DNA of 64,000 bases from an uncultured Prevotellaceae bacterium (lineage in GTDB: Bacteria > Bacteroidota > Bacteroidia > Bacteroidales > Bacteroidaceae), in NCBI GenBank assembly GCA_946540735.1, contig CAMNIN010000002.1, positions 62,001-126,000 of the forward strand. Direction: 5' to 3'. This document shows, one piece after another, positions 54,988-63,819 of this stretch. The notes under the pieces were generated by a model. That model ran no database searches. It had not been told where the DNA came from and worked only from the letters and a program-made list of their open reading frames with translations. Each line of letters starts with the position of its first letter. Within the stretch, counting starts at the first letter, position 1. Made by a program: the position numbers and the translations under genes.

Positions 54988-57900
54988 TCATTTCACATAT
55001 ACTTTCTTACCATTCACAATATAGATGCCACGTTGAGAGGGGGTACCATTCATACGCACGCCATTGAGGTTATAGAAGACCGGAGCCATTCCATCAAACT
55101 CCTCCACGCCATTCAACAGATCTAATTCCTCGATACCATTCAGTTCACTTTCGTCATTGTAGAGGAATACGTATTCGCTGGTATATCCTACATTGTCAGA
55201 ACCAGGACTCAGTTGTAGATAAGCCATATTGGCTTTCAACGTTCCAGCCTCATTGACCTTATAGAAGCTATATTTAGAACTGGTATGTTGTTCCTCTTCA
55301 CTATCATAATAGATGTTGGTGAACACATAGTAATAATTATCGTCTGTCGAAGCAGGACATGTACTTGCAGTAACATTAGCCACTAGTTTGTTATTATTGG
55401 ACGAGAAAGTCTCGGGGTAATTGTTTACTGCGGGTACAAAGAGAGGACAGCTAACATTACCATTGTTTTTGACCTCACCCTCACTGAAGAGCAGAAAACC
55501 TTGATTGGCAGCTGCCGGGCCAACTTCCTCAGTTTTGATCGTACCTGTAGAACCGTCATTATTGTCTTCATATTGGAATGCCCTGTAAGCATGCATATCA
55601 ATTCCTACAAAAGAATTAGTCTGCTTGTAGTCGATGGCAATGGCCCGGCTCTCGGTAGTCTTGCCTGCCGTATTGACAATCTGCTTAAACTGATCGGTCA
55701 CGCCAATCTTCTGCACATCGTCAGCATTTGCAAACGTCAACACAACATCTCCTTGGGTATTGACCTTATAAACACGTACGCCATTTTCCAAAACGAAATT
55801 ATTCACATGACTGTCATACTTACTAACTTTAGCGACATTGGCTGAGACTGTCGGTTCGTTCTTTGACTTCACAAATACATACATCCCTGCATCGACTGTG
55901 GGAATGGTCACTTCGCCCACACCTGTCATGTACTGACCATCAAGCGAGATGCCGTTGTCTTCCAAGTCATATGACTTGTAGTCGCGGGATTTTACTTCGT
56001 AAATGGTTATGTCTTTACCAGAAGCGTCTTTTTCGGTATGGCTTTCCATGTAATAAAACTTGCGACCCTCACCATAGGGACGACGCACACCAAGTCCTTC
56101 CGTCTCCGAGATAGCAGTGTTCTTAGAAGCGAGTTGAGCACCCTGGGCGAAAAGTTGTTTGGTATTGTCCGCAACATGAGCATAGTTATTGAGGTCGAAG
56201 TTCACCACTTCTTTGTGATGCTGTCCGAAAGTATTGCCTTCTGTATCTTCACCGTCAGCATTCCAATTGCCGTATGCACCTGCTGTTGTATTGCCCAAAT
56301 CGGTCTTGGTCGTGGAATTACCTTGATAAAGGTTATAAGTGGTGAAGTCCCATGTATATGGATATGTTTTTTCCTGAAGTTCTCCGTATGCGATGTAATA
56401 TTCGTTCTTGTCAATCACATATCCTTGGACGCCATTCGGATCGGTAGTCGTTGTCGCACTGTTTGTGTTTACCTTTTCACGTTGCACGAGTCTCACTAGG
56501 CCATTCCCTTTTTTGAAGGTCAGAATCAAGGCATTGTACGTAGACCTAGAGGAGTTCCATAAAACACGACTTTCTTCCACATCTCCCTGGTTGTCGGCAA
56601 AGACCTTGTATTCACAAGTATTAGCGTTCTGGCAACCGGTATTGGCAGAAATGGCACGGAAACCTTTCTTCACAGGAGTAGCCACTCCATTCTTGTTCAC
56701 ACGAATCACAATAGAACTTGCCTCACTGTCATATTCAATAGGCAAATCTTCATCAATTTTATTCTGGTCGTCTGTTGCAGTTGATTCAAGGGTGTGTGAA
56801 GTCAGCATTAAGTCGGGCTTATACTCATCAAGAATCTCTATACGGAAAATCTGAGCCCAGCCGATATCGCAAAGCGTGAGTCGAGGAAGTGCATCGGGAT
56901 CATTTGTCGGTTGGTAATCCTTAGGCACCCTGAAGATGGCACAACCTCTCATGTTGTCGCCTTGATATGCAAGACCTACTGAGCCAGATCCGAAGCCGCG
57001 CATCTTAAATGTCGTATTGTAGTCATAGGGCACATCATCGAGGTCAATAAGATTCTTAGCTTTGAAGGTTTCGCCACGGTTATCTGCATGACGATAAGTA
57101 TAAATCCTTATATATTGTCCTGCTTTCACACCTGGGAAGAGGATTGAGGAATTGTCGCCCTTTATCCAAACCTTATCGGCACCCGTCACTGTCTTCCAAT
57201 CATAATAATACTCTACGTCATCGTCAATATTTTTCAATCCATGATACTCCACGTATTCAGAACCGTTTTGGTTTTGTGTCTCCTCTGCGCCAAAACTTTC
57301 AGAACCTGTAAGGAAAATCAGTCCATTAGTGTTGTCCATATAGAAGGCATTATTGCCAACCACGGAGCCACGGGCAGACAATATGGGGCTAATCAGCTGA
57401 GTCCATTTTCCATCTGCACGCTGGTGAACTTTGTACACACGGCTCCAGTCATCACCATTAGCCGCCATCATCGAGACAAGAGCCTGTGGTGTGTAACTAT
57501 AATCACCAGGCAAAAGCCGTGTGGGAGCAGTACCATCATGATTTTGGGTTTGGTAAACAGTCTGTCGGAAATCCCAAATATGATTGCCATAAGGAATGGT
57601 CATCACATAATCCATGTAAGCTTCACCTTCCTGCCATGAATTGTCATTGGAGACAAAAATCCTCACTTTCAAGGCGCCACCGGCTTTATCTTTATTTTCA
57701 TTACTGAAAGAGACATTTGTGAAATGAAGAGTACCATTGGAATTGAAGGAGACAGAAGCATCATTATTAACAGTTCCTTTCTTGTCTACAATCTGAGCCT
57801 TCAGCCCACTTGTTGAGCCTTCAGAATTGCTAGTGAAAGTCTCTCTTGAATCAAATGTACGATTATTTTGGACAATCTCATAGCCCGTCTTATCTGACAC

Positions 57901-59487
57901 TCCATAGGTTTCTGTCATCTTGATATTGGTCTCAAAAGCGAACCACTCAAGGCCAAAGAAGGCCCATTTACCATCATCATTGGAAGTGCCATGAAGAGCG
58001 TAATGATCTCCCGCTTTCAAGGGGATTCCTTCAGTATAATCGTAATACCCAATATCTGTTCCTTCGGCAAAGAGTGTCGTCCTTGCATCTGATGCAAATG
58101 GATTACTAAGATTGATAATATAAACAGAACCATCTTTTCCACCCTTGTAACCACCTAAACGCAATATACCATCTGCCGTAGCCTTAAAAACATAATAGGT
58201 TCCCTGTTGCGGCCAGTGGTAATTGTCATGAGGCCAACGATCCCACCAACCGTCATCTCCATAGATGTAAGATACCATGTGTGTGGTTCCTGAATGGTTA
58301 GGATCCTCAATGGCTCCGACGACACAAGTGTTGGGCTGAAGAGCATTATCTGTATTTTCTGGGCCATTAGGCTTATTTGTATTCAAATCATATGAAGTAT
58401 GAATAGGAATACCAAATTTCACTGTTATGCCTGGCACAGCTGTCACGACACGGTTTTTCAACACGCCGCCCTGTTGATAATCATCAGTGATCTCAGGATC
58501 TTTTTCAAGCTTATATGTCATGCCTTGCCCTTCCACATATTTGACGGTGTAATAAGCCTCGTTGTCCCAACACTCTACAAGATAGGACTGTTGGAGATTG
58601 CCTGTCTTAGCTGTCACCTTACACCAGCCCTCATTTTTGAACATAAGGTCAAACACTTGGTTTCCATTCACAGTAGTAGAACCGGCTATGGCAACTTCCT
58701 TGCCTGTCGGATTCTTACAATTATCACTGGTATAGTTCTCCACGGTGTAAGTTACATTATTTCCACGGATTGTCGGTTCTGAAAACCATCTGCTCGACAA
58801 ACGATAGCGATAGTAAGGATATCCATCGATATTACCCTCTGGTACAACGACATTACCATACACGTCTTTGTTCTGGATAAGTTGAGTTTTACTGAATTTT
58901 ATAGTAATGGATTGAATCCATACATTAGCTTTTCCAACCTCAAGATCCAAATCTCCATCATTCTGCAGTGTAATGTCTTGACCACTACTAACCGTACTAC
59001 CAGTTTCTCCATTTGGATTAGTTACAATCTTAATTGCACCAGTCCCCGAATATACGATATTTACCTTATCGCCTGCTGATAAATGCAAAACGGACAAATA
59101 CCTATTGCCATTATGATTATGGTAAAGTCCCTTTCCGTAGGTATTATGACTTCCAATAATCCATTTTTGGGTGCCAGATAAATTACCTGATACTGCGAAA
59201 TAACCCTCCAGCATCAGATTTTGGGTTTGTGAAGCCCCCTCGATAAGTTGTAGATTTTGTTTATTAATAGTCTTCACAGGTCCATTGCCAACTGCCCAGA
59301 AAGTGGAATTATCTCCGTAGTTTGTGAATTGAACTTTCATTTCTGTGTAATTCCAATTCCATTCTCCTGCCAATGCAGTGAAAGGCGCAAGAAGCATCAC
59401 GACTACCGCCGTGAAGGATAGAACCATTCGTTTTAGCCATCCACCATGACACTGGATGGCACGATTAGATGTAGTTTTACTCCTCAT
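54988..59487 (-). CDS. Large secreted surface protein (about 1,499 residues) with C-terminal tag
   Basis: The protein has a long N-region, signal sequence MVLSFTAVVVMLLAPFTALAG near residue 21, then many beta-rich segments. I can identify no catalytic domain. Similar motifs recur, such as DAGMYVFVKSKN and KAGDHYALHG, suggesting repeated modules of Prevotella-type surface proteins. The end PVFYNLNGVRMNGTP followed by GIYIVNGKKVYVK is a ~30-residue tag also found on the GH53 protein here. Start chosen at ATG 59487 (another ATG at 59526 is in frame). A -7 element TACTTTTG lies at 59622-59615. Base composition is richer in A/T than the polysaccharide locus. Confidence 0.7.
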   Translation of the reverse strand: MRSKTTSNRAIQCHGGWLKRMVLSFTAVVVMLLAPFTALAGEWNWNYTEMKVQFTNYGDNSTFWAVGNGPVKTINKQNLQLIEGASQTQNLMLEGYFAVSGNLSGTQKWIIGSHNTYGKGLYHNHNGNRYLSVLHLSAGDKVNIVYSGTGAIKIVTNPNGETGSTVSSGQDITLQNDGDLDLEVGKANVWIQSITIKFSKTQLIQNKDVYGNVVVPEGNIDGYPYYRYRLSSRWFSEPTIRGNNVTYTVENYTSDNCKNPTGKEVAIAGSTTVNGNQVFDLMFKNEGWCKVTAKTGNLQQSYLVECWDNEAYYTVKYVEGQGMTYKLEKDPEITDDYQQGGVLKNRVVTAVPGITVKFGIPIHTSYDLNTNKPNGPENTDNALQPNTCVVGAIEDPNHSGTTHMVSYIYGDDGWWDRWPHDNYHWPQQGTYYVFKATADGILRLGGYKGGKDGSVYIINLSNPFASDARTTLFAEGTDIGYYDYTEGIPLKAGDHYALHGTSNDDGKWAFFGLEWFAFETNIKMTETYGVSDKTGYEIVQNNRTFDSRETFTSNSEGSTSGLKAQIVDKKGTVNNDASVSFNSNGTLHFTNVSFSNENKDKAGGALKVRIFVSNDNSWQEGEAYMDYVMTIPYGNHIWDFRQTVYQTQNHDGTAPTRLLPGDYSYTPQALVSMMAANGDDWSRVYKVHQRADGKWTQLISPILSARGSVVGNNAFYMDNTNGLIFLTGSESFGAEETQNQNGSEYVEYHGLKNIDDDVEYYYDWKTVTGADKVWIKGDNSSILFPGVKAGQYIRIYTYRHADNRGETFKAKNLIDLDDVPYDYNTTFKMRGFGSGSVGLAYQGDNMRGCAIFRVPKDYQPTNDPDALPRLTLCDIGWAQIFRIEILDEYKPDLMLTSHTLESTATDDQNKIDEDLPIEYDSEASSIVIRVNKNGVATPVKKGFRAISANTGCQNANTCEYKVFADNQGDVEESRVLWNSSRSTYNALILTFKKGNGLVRLVQREKVNTNSATTTTDPNGVQGYVIDKNEYYIAYGELQEKTYPYTWDFTTYNLYQGNSTTKTDLGNTTAGAYGNWNADGEDTEGNTFGQHHKEVVNFDLNNYAHVADNTKQLFAQGAQLASKNTAISETEGLGVRRPYGEGRKFYYMESHTEKDASGKDITIYEVKSRDYKSYDLEDNGISLDGQYMTGVGEVTIPTVDAGMYVFVKSKNEPTVSANVAKVSKYDSHVNNFVLENGVRVYKVNTQGDVVLTFANADDVQKIGVTDQFKQIVNTAGKTTESRAIAIDYKQTNSFVGIDMHAYRAFQYEDNNDGSTGTIKTEEVGPAAANQGFLLFSEGEVKNNGNVSCPLFVPAVNNYPETFSSNNNKLVANVTASTCPASTDDNYYYVFTNIYYDSEEEQHTSSKYSFYKVNEAGTLKANMAYLQLSPGSDNVGYTSEYVFLYNDESELNGIEELDLLNGVEEFDGMAPVFYNLNGVRMNGTPSQRGIYIVNGKKVYVK

Positions 59488-59989
59488 TTTTAATAATAAA
59501 TTTATGAATTGTTGAAAATAATGCATACGAAAAAGTGTAAATCATGAATAATAATTTAAACATGAAAACAGGATTTCTCTATTGCAGAATAACATTTTAT
59601 AATAACCTCTGCTGCAAAAGTAGTAATAAATGTTTATAAGAGACTTTATTATTCGTATCATTTGTTTTGTTATTTATCTCAAACAAAGAACATACGACAT
59701 AATGGAATAAAGATGTCACGAACAAATTAAAAAAATGGGGAAGGCAATAAAGAGCTATAAGCTTTTTATTATTTATACCTAAGTCCACATTTTCACAAGG
59801 ACCAGACTATCTTTCCACAAAAAGGGCACAAAAAAACTTAATTTTTTATAGTATATTATCTTTTTAATATAATATTTAAGTTTTTTTTGCTACTTTTGCA
59901 CACACAGAATTTGAGAGGACAAGACCTAAACCAAACTTCACTTTTACATGGGAAACTCACTGATGAGCAAAACACATCATACACAGAAT
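59488..59989. other. Divergent A/T-rich control region between two secreted-protein genes
   Basis: About 500 bases without a gene. It holds -7 elements for both directions: TACTTTTG at 59622-59615 on the minus strand and TACTTTTG at 59891-59898 on the plus strand; no clear TTTG partner is seen for either, so an activator may be involved. AATAAAGAGCT (59746-59756) and AGCTTTTTATT (59760-59770) form a near-perfect palindrome between them, a possible protein-binding site. Confidence 0.5.
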
Positions 59990-62152
59990 ATGAAAAAGTT
60001 TTTTACATTATTTATTATTCTCACCATGGTGGCGACAACGTCTCTGTCAACGAACACCACCAAAGTGGTGGGCGGAGACATATCCATGCTCACCAAGTAC
60101 ATAGAAGCAGGATGTACATATTATGATTTTGAGGGGCATCTCCTTGATGGCACTTCCGGTGTATTGGCATTCATGAAAAGCCAAGGACTCAACTCCATGC
60201 GTGTAAGATTGTTTGTTGATCCCTCGAAAGCAGATGACGAAGACAAAGGAGAGGGTGTATGTCAAGATTTGTCATACGTGAAGATTCTCGGGAAACAGAT
60301 CAAAAACGCAGGATTGGCTTTTCTGCTCGACCTTCATTATTCTGACACCTGGACAGACCCCGAGCAACACGCCACCCCCGACTCATGGAACTCCACAGAC
60401 CCGACCACACTGGGTAACTACCTTTATAACTACACCGTGGATGTGCTCACACAACTCAAAAATGCCGGTGCCGAACCTGATGACATCCAGATTGGCAATG
60501 AAGTAACCAATGGCCTCCTTTGGCCAACTGGCTATTGCTATGCCAACGGTCAAGGGGTATCCACAGGAGGCATCCAAGGCAAGATGGAGAATTTTGCCCT
60601 CTATCTGAAATGCGGAGCAGAAGCCTGCCGCGAGGTGTGTCCCAATGCCCGCATAATCATACACACCGAACTGAGCAATAATGGATGGGGTGCCAAAACG
60701 CTCTATACCACTCTTGAAAGCTACAATGTGGATTATGATATCATAGGACTAAGTTACTATCCATATTTCCATGGGAAAATGAATGTGTTGGAGGATGTGC
60801 TCAGCAGTTTGGAGCGCAGCCAGCCCACAAAAAAAATACAAATTGTTGAAACAGGTTATTACAGCATGTGGCAACCCAGCATCGGTGAAGGCTACGACTA
60901 TTCGAACACCTATCCTATCAGCGATGCAGGCCAGAAAGCATTTACTGAGGCTCTAATTGAAAAGCTCAACAGTCACCCCAATGTCAATGGTCTTTACTGG
61001 TGGTGGATGGAGGGAAATGAAAAAGGTAACACCTCTGGGAAAAACGTCACCACCAATTGGTATGGCGCAAGTCTTTGGAACAACAACACAGGAATGCCCA
61101 ATCAAGCACTAGCTTCACTTCAAAAATTCCTTGATGAACCAAGTGCCACTGATGAACTTCGCTTATACACCTTTTTCATCAACCAAACAGGATGGGGGAA
61201 AGTCTATGCCTACTCCAATTATTGGACCCAAGAAGAAGGAGAAACTGTATATTCGGACTCATGGCCTGGCACACTTTGCACATCTGCAGGATCTGCCACT
61301 GTCGACGGAAACACTTACGGCAAATATCGGTTTGATTGTCCCACATCTGTCACCACCATCCGTAATATCCCCATGCACATAAGGTATAACAATGGTAATG
61401 GCGATGAGGCCTGGGAGATGGGATTTCTCAATGGTGCAACCTACCGACGCTATCAAAACGGAGGTCAGAACATCACTGAATGTTACATGCTGACCTTACT
61501 AGATGGAGCAGGCAAGACCGACCACACTTCCGACTTTTGGTGCCGCAAAGCAGTACAAGTCATCAATATGGGTTACGATAGAATATTCACAGCCAACCAG
61601 CCATCCACGATTTGTCTGCCTTTTGCCTTAACGTCGGAAGAAGTTAGCCGTGCAGGAAAATTCTATAAGCTAACGGCGTATGACGGAAATAACCTTACCT
61701 TCTCACCGGTAAATGCCACTGAGGCATACACCCCCTATCTATTCATGGCTGCAGAGAGTGGTCAACCATTCCTGTCACTCGGTGTAAAGGATATTGGAGA
61801 AACCTCTCTTATTGACGTCTCTGGAGATGAAGCAGTGATGAAAGGTGTGATGGAACGACAGTCGATAGGAAGCACTGACGACCACGTAGTCTTCGGTTAT
61901 TTAGAGAGTTCTGGAGAATTTGTGAGAGTGAAGAGTGGAAACATCAACCCGTTCAGAGCATACATCATCATACCAAGAACAGCCGTCAACACCAATGCGC
62001 TTCAATTGTCATTCCTTGATACCGAGATAATAAAAGAAGAATCAGCTAATAAATGCGCTGAGGGGCAAGTCTTCACTCTTGGTGGTATGACTGCAACACC
62101 GAACTACAAAGGCATTATCATCCGCAATGGAAAAAAGCAAGTAGTAAGATGA
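59990..62152 (+). CDS. GH53 endo-beta-1,4-galactanase with C-terminal modules
   Basis: A 720-residue secreted protein with a signal peptide (MKKFFTLFIILTMVATTSLS). The GH53 barrel (to about residue 375) has GDISMLTKYIEAGCTY, then Glu171 in QIGNEVTNGLLWP as acid/base and Glu287 in QIVETGYY as nucleophile. It should cut beta-1,4-galactan of arabinogalactan I. A middle domain (TFFINQTGWGKVYAYSNYW) looks like a starch-binding-type carbohydrate module, followed by a beta-rich domain and the C-terminal tag. It has no SusC/SusD neighbours. Start at the ATG at 59990; the frame opens at 59948. Confidence 0.85.
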   Translation: MKKFFTLFIILTMVATTSLSTNTTKVVGGDISMLTKYIEAGCTYYDFEGHLLDGTSGVLAFMKSQGLNSMRVRLFVDPSKADDEDKGEGVCQDLSYVKILGKQIKNAGLAFLLDLHYSDTWTDPEQHATPDSWNSTDPTTLGNYLYNYTVDVLTQLKNAGAEPDDIQIGNEVTNGLLWPTGYCYANGQGVSTGGIQGKMENFALYLKCGAEACREVCPNARIIIHTELSNNGWGAKTLYTTLESYNVDYDIIGLSYYPYFHGKMNVLEDVLSSLERSQPTKKIQIVETGYYSMWQPSIGEGYDYSNTYPISDAGQKAFTEALIEKLNSHPNVNGLYWWWMEGNEKGNTSGKNVTTNWYGASLWNNNTGMPNQALASLQKFLDEPSATDELRLYTFFINQTGWGKVYAYSNYWTQEEGETVYSDSWPGTLCTSAGSATVDGNTYGKYRFDCPTSVTTIRNIPMHIRYNNGNGDEAWEMGFLNGATYRRYQNGGQNITECYMLTLLDGAGKTDHTSDFWCRKAVQVINMGYDRIFTANQPSTICLPFALTSEEVSRAGKFYKLTAYDGNNLTFSPVNATEAYTPYLFMAAESGQPFLSLGVKDIGETSLIDVSGDEAVMKGVMERQSIGSTDDHVVFGYLESSGEFVRVKSGNINPFRAYIIIPRTAVNTNALQLSFLDTEIIKEESANKCAEGQVFTLGGMTATPNYKGIIIRNGKKQVVR

Positions 62153-62364
62153 AAATAAAGACTAAGAAGCTTATCAGCTATAAACTGGGAAAGAAAATGA
62201 AAAGCAAAGATTATTTATTCCCCTCTATTCAAATTTATCCTATAGAAGGAGCCATAAGCATCCTTGCTGGAACTGATTTTCAGCAATCAACCAGCAATTT
62301 GGAGGAAGTAGAAGAAGTAGAACTGGGCAGTGGCATGACAAATCTTTGGGATGAAGGAGAATAG
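62149..62364 (+). CDS. Small acidic ORF ending in LWDEGE, overlapping the GH53 gene
   Basis: A 71-residue frame, its ATG overlapping the GH53 stop (ATGA). The region MKSKDYLFPSIQIYPIEGA (from residue 17, possibly the real start) has the Y-x-x-P pattern; then LAGTDF, an acidic stretch EEVEEVELG and TNLWDEGE at the end. It is the counterpart of the small ORF at 54740. Translational coupling to the GH53 gene is evident. Confidence 0.65.
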   Translation: MKIKTKKLISYKLGKKMKSKDYLFPSIQIYPIEGAISILAGTDFQQSTSNLEEVEEVELGSGMTNLWDEGE

Positions 62365-62419
62365 TGTACCCGACCAACAACCATGAAATGAAAACAAAAG
62401 ACAATAATAATGACAAGGC

Positions 62420-62450
62420 TTTGCCATTTGGAGAATTTTCACTAACTTAG
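62420..62450 (+). promoter_or_regulatory. Promoter with variant -7 TAACTTAGCAGCGG
   Basis: TTTG at 62420-62423, 19 bases, TAACTTAG at 62443-62450. It precedes the decayed ATPase gene by 58 bases. Perfect -33 and spacing; variant -7. Confidence 0.5.
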
Positions 62451-62507
62451 CAGCGGCGTATTTTTGCATGTTGGAGATGATACAAGAAAAAACGAAAAAA
62501 GTTATAA

Positions 62508-62774
62508 ATGAGTCACAACAACAGTGAGGCATTCATAGAACGGCGCTACCCCGTCGGCATACAGACCTTCTCCCGATTGAGGGAGGAAGGCTATGTCTAT
62601 ATCGACAAGACCGACCTGATGTAGCGGATGATCCGCATGAATCCCTTTGTCTTCCTGAGCCGCCCGAGGCGGTTCGGCAAGTCGCTGCTCACCACCACGC
62701 TCTGCTACTTCTTCGAGGGGCGACGCGACCTCTTCGAGGGACTCAAGGTGATGGGAGGAGACGCCCCGGTGTGA
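62508..62774 (+). pseudogene. AAA-ATPase-like gene remnant with internal TAG, cut short
   Basis: The frame from the ATG at 62508 reads YPVGIQTFSRLREEGYVYIDKTDLM, a TAG stop (62622-62624), then FVFLSRPRRFGKSLLTTTLCYFFEGRRDLFEG with a Walker A-type GKS, and ends at TGA 62772-62774. This is the N-terminal part of the AAA-ATPase-like family (PF09820/DUF1703-type, usually about 500 residues) that is multi-copy in Bacteroidales. At least 400 residues are missing. Its end coincides with the left arm of the inverted repeat at 62770. Confidence 0.8.
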
Positions 62775-62826
62775 CGTCTCTACATTATCGGATATCACAT
62801 AATCAATTAAATGTAGAGACGTCACA
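62770..62826. repeat. 17-bp perfect inverted repeat (REP/MITE-like)
   Basis: TGTGACGTCTCTACATT (62770-62786) and AATGTAGAGACGTCACA (62810-62826) are perfect inverted copies around 23 bases. The core GTAGAGACG resembles dispersed palindromic repeats known from Bacteroidetes and cyanobacteria. The sequence CGGATATCACA occurs in the loop (62789-62799) and again outside the right arm (62830-62840). Confidence 0.65.
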
Positions 62827-62855
62827 TTCCGGATATCACAAAAATCAATTATTTC

Positions 62856-62886
62856 TTTGAAGGAACGATATTTTTCACTATCTTAG
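62856..62886 (+). promoter_or_regulatory. Promoter with variant -7 TATCTTAGCAGCGG, before the response regulator
   Basis: TTTG at 62856-62859, 19 bases, TATCTTAG at 62879-62886. The sequence around the -7 is nearly identical to that at 62443 (ttttcacta-n-cttagcagcgg). A 12-base direct repeat GGGCCGAGCGGA follows in the leader at 62897-62908 and 62937-62948. Confidence 0.5.
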
Positions 62887-62962
62887 CAGCGGAAATGGGC
62901 CGAGCGGAAGATTCTTGCTTAGGCAAGCGTCCCTTCGGGCCGAGCGGAGAATTGAAGATTGC

Positions 62963-63682
62963 ATGATGAGAAACCTGACTTGTATTATCGTGGATGACGA
63001 ACCGCTGGCAGTGAGACTGCTGGAGACCTTTGTCAACAAAACACCGGGACTGGAACTGACGGCTTCGTTCACAGACTCCGTGGAGGCTGTGCAGGTGATC
63101 AAGACGGCGAAGGCCGACCTGCTCTTCCTCGACATCCAGATGCCTGACCTCAACGGGATGGAACTGGCACATATCGTGCCGGCAGAGACCCACATCATCT
63201 TCACGACGGCATTCAAAGAGTATGCGTTTGAAAGCTATGAGGTGGAGGCTCTGGATTTTCTGCTGAAGCCTATCCGCTACAATAAATTCATCGCCGCCGT
63301 GGAGAAAGCACGACGGAGAATGGAACCGACATTGCCCCAGACAAAGCCGCAGCAGGAGACGACTACCTTATTTATAAAAGTGGACAGCGAACTGCGCCAG
63401 ATACCCCTGCAGCAAATCATCTATGTGAGCGGAATGAAAGACTACGTGATGTTCTACGTGGAGGGCGAGAGCCGTGCCCTGGTCACCCACCTGACGATGA
63501 AGGCTGTCGAGGACATGTTGCCGAAAAGTATTTTCCTGAGGGTGAACAGGAGCTATATCGTGGCACTCGACAAAATCCGCAAAGTGGACCGCAACGACTG
63601 CATCTACATCGGCAAGGAAATTATCCACGTGACCGATGCCTATATCGAGGATTTCCGTGCTTATCTGAACTCGAGGATGTGA
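62963..63682 (+). CDS. LytTR-type response regulator
   Basis: The 239-residue protein has a receiver domain with TCIIVDDEP at the start, phosphoacceptor Asp57 in LLFLDIQMPDLNG, and the KPI motif (LLKPIRYNKF) near 112; then a LytTR DNA-binding domain (FIKVDSELRQIPLQQIIYVSGMKDYVMFYV, ending LRVNRSYIVALDKI). It would bind tandem imperfect repeats in target promoters. No histidine kinase gene is adjacent in the window. Start at ATG 62963 or the next codon; the frame is open further upstream. Confidence 0.92.
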   Translation: MMRNLTCIIVDDEPLAVRLLETFVNKTPGLELTASFTDSVEAVQVIKTAKADLLFLDIQMPDLNGMELAHIVPAETHIIFTTAFKEYAFESYEVEALDFLLKPIRYNKFIAAVEKARRRMEPTLPQTKPQQETTTLFIKVDSELRQIPLQQIIYVSGMKDYVMFYVEGESRALVTHLTMKAVEDMLPKSIFLRVNRSYIVALDKIRKVDRNDCIYIGKEIIHVTDAYIEDFRAYLNSRM

Positions 63683-63779
63683 GGCCGGCTGCGCCGATTG
63701 AATATTGAAGATTCTTCCGTTTGGGCGGATCCAAGATTTCGAGATATTGGACTCCCTTGTCAGAAAATGCACAAGTAAA

Positions 63780-63811
63780 TTTGGCATTTCGCTCACTTAT
63801 TCGTATTTTTG
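63780..63811 (+). promoter_or_regulatory. Promoter of the gene at the right edge
   Basis: TTTG at 63780-63783, 20 bases, TATTTTTG at 63804-63811, consensus Bacteroidetes pattern, 8 bases before the ATG at 63820. A nearly leaderless start is implied. Confidence 0.6.
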
Positions 63812-63819
63812 CAGCAATT

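Noticed and set aside
62622..62624. TAG read as a special amino acid codon
   Set aside because: The gene is also truncated and no pyrrolysine system is seen; decay is the simpler explanation.
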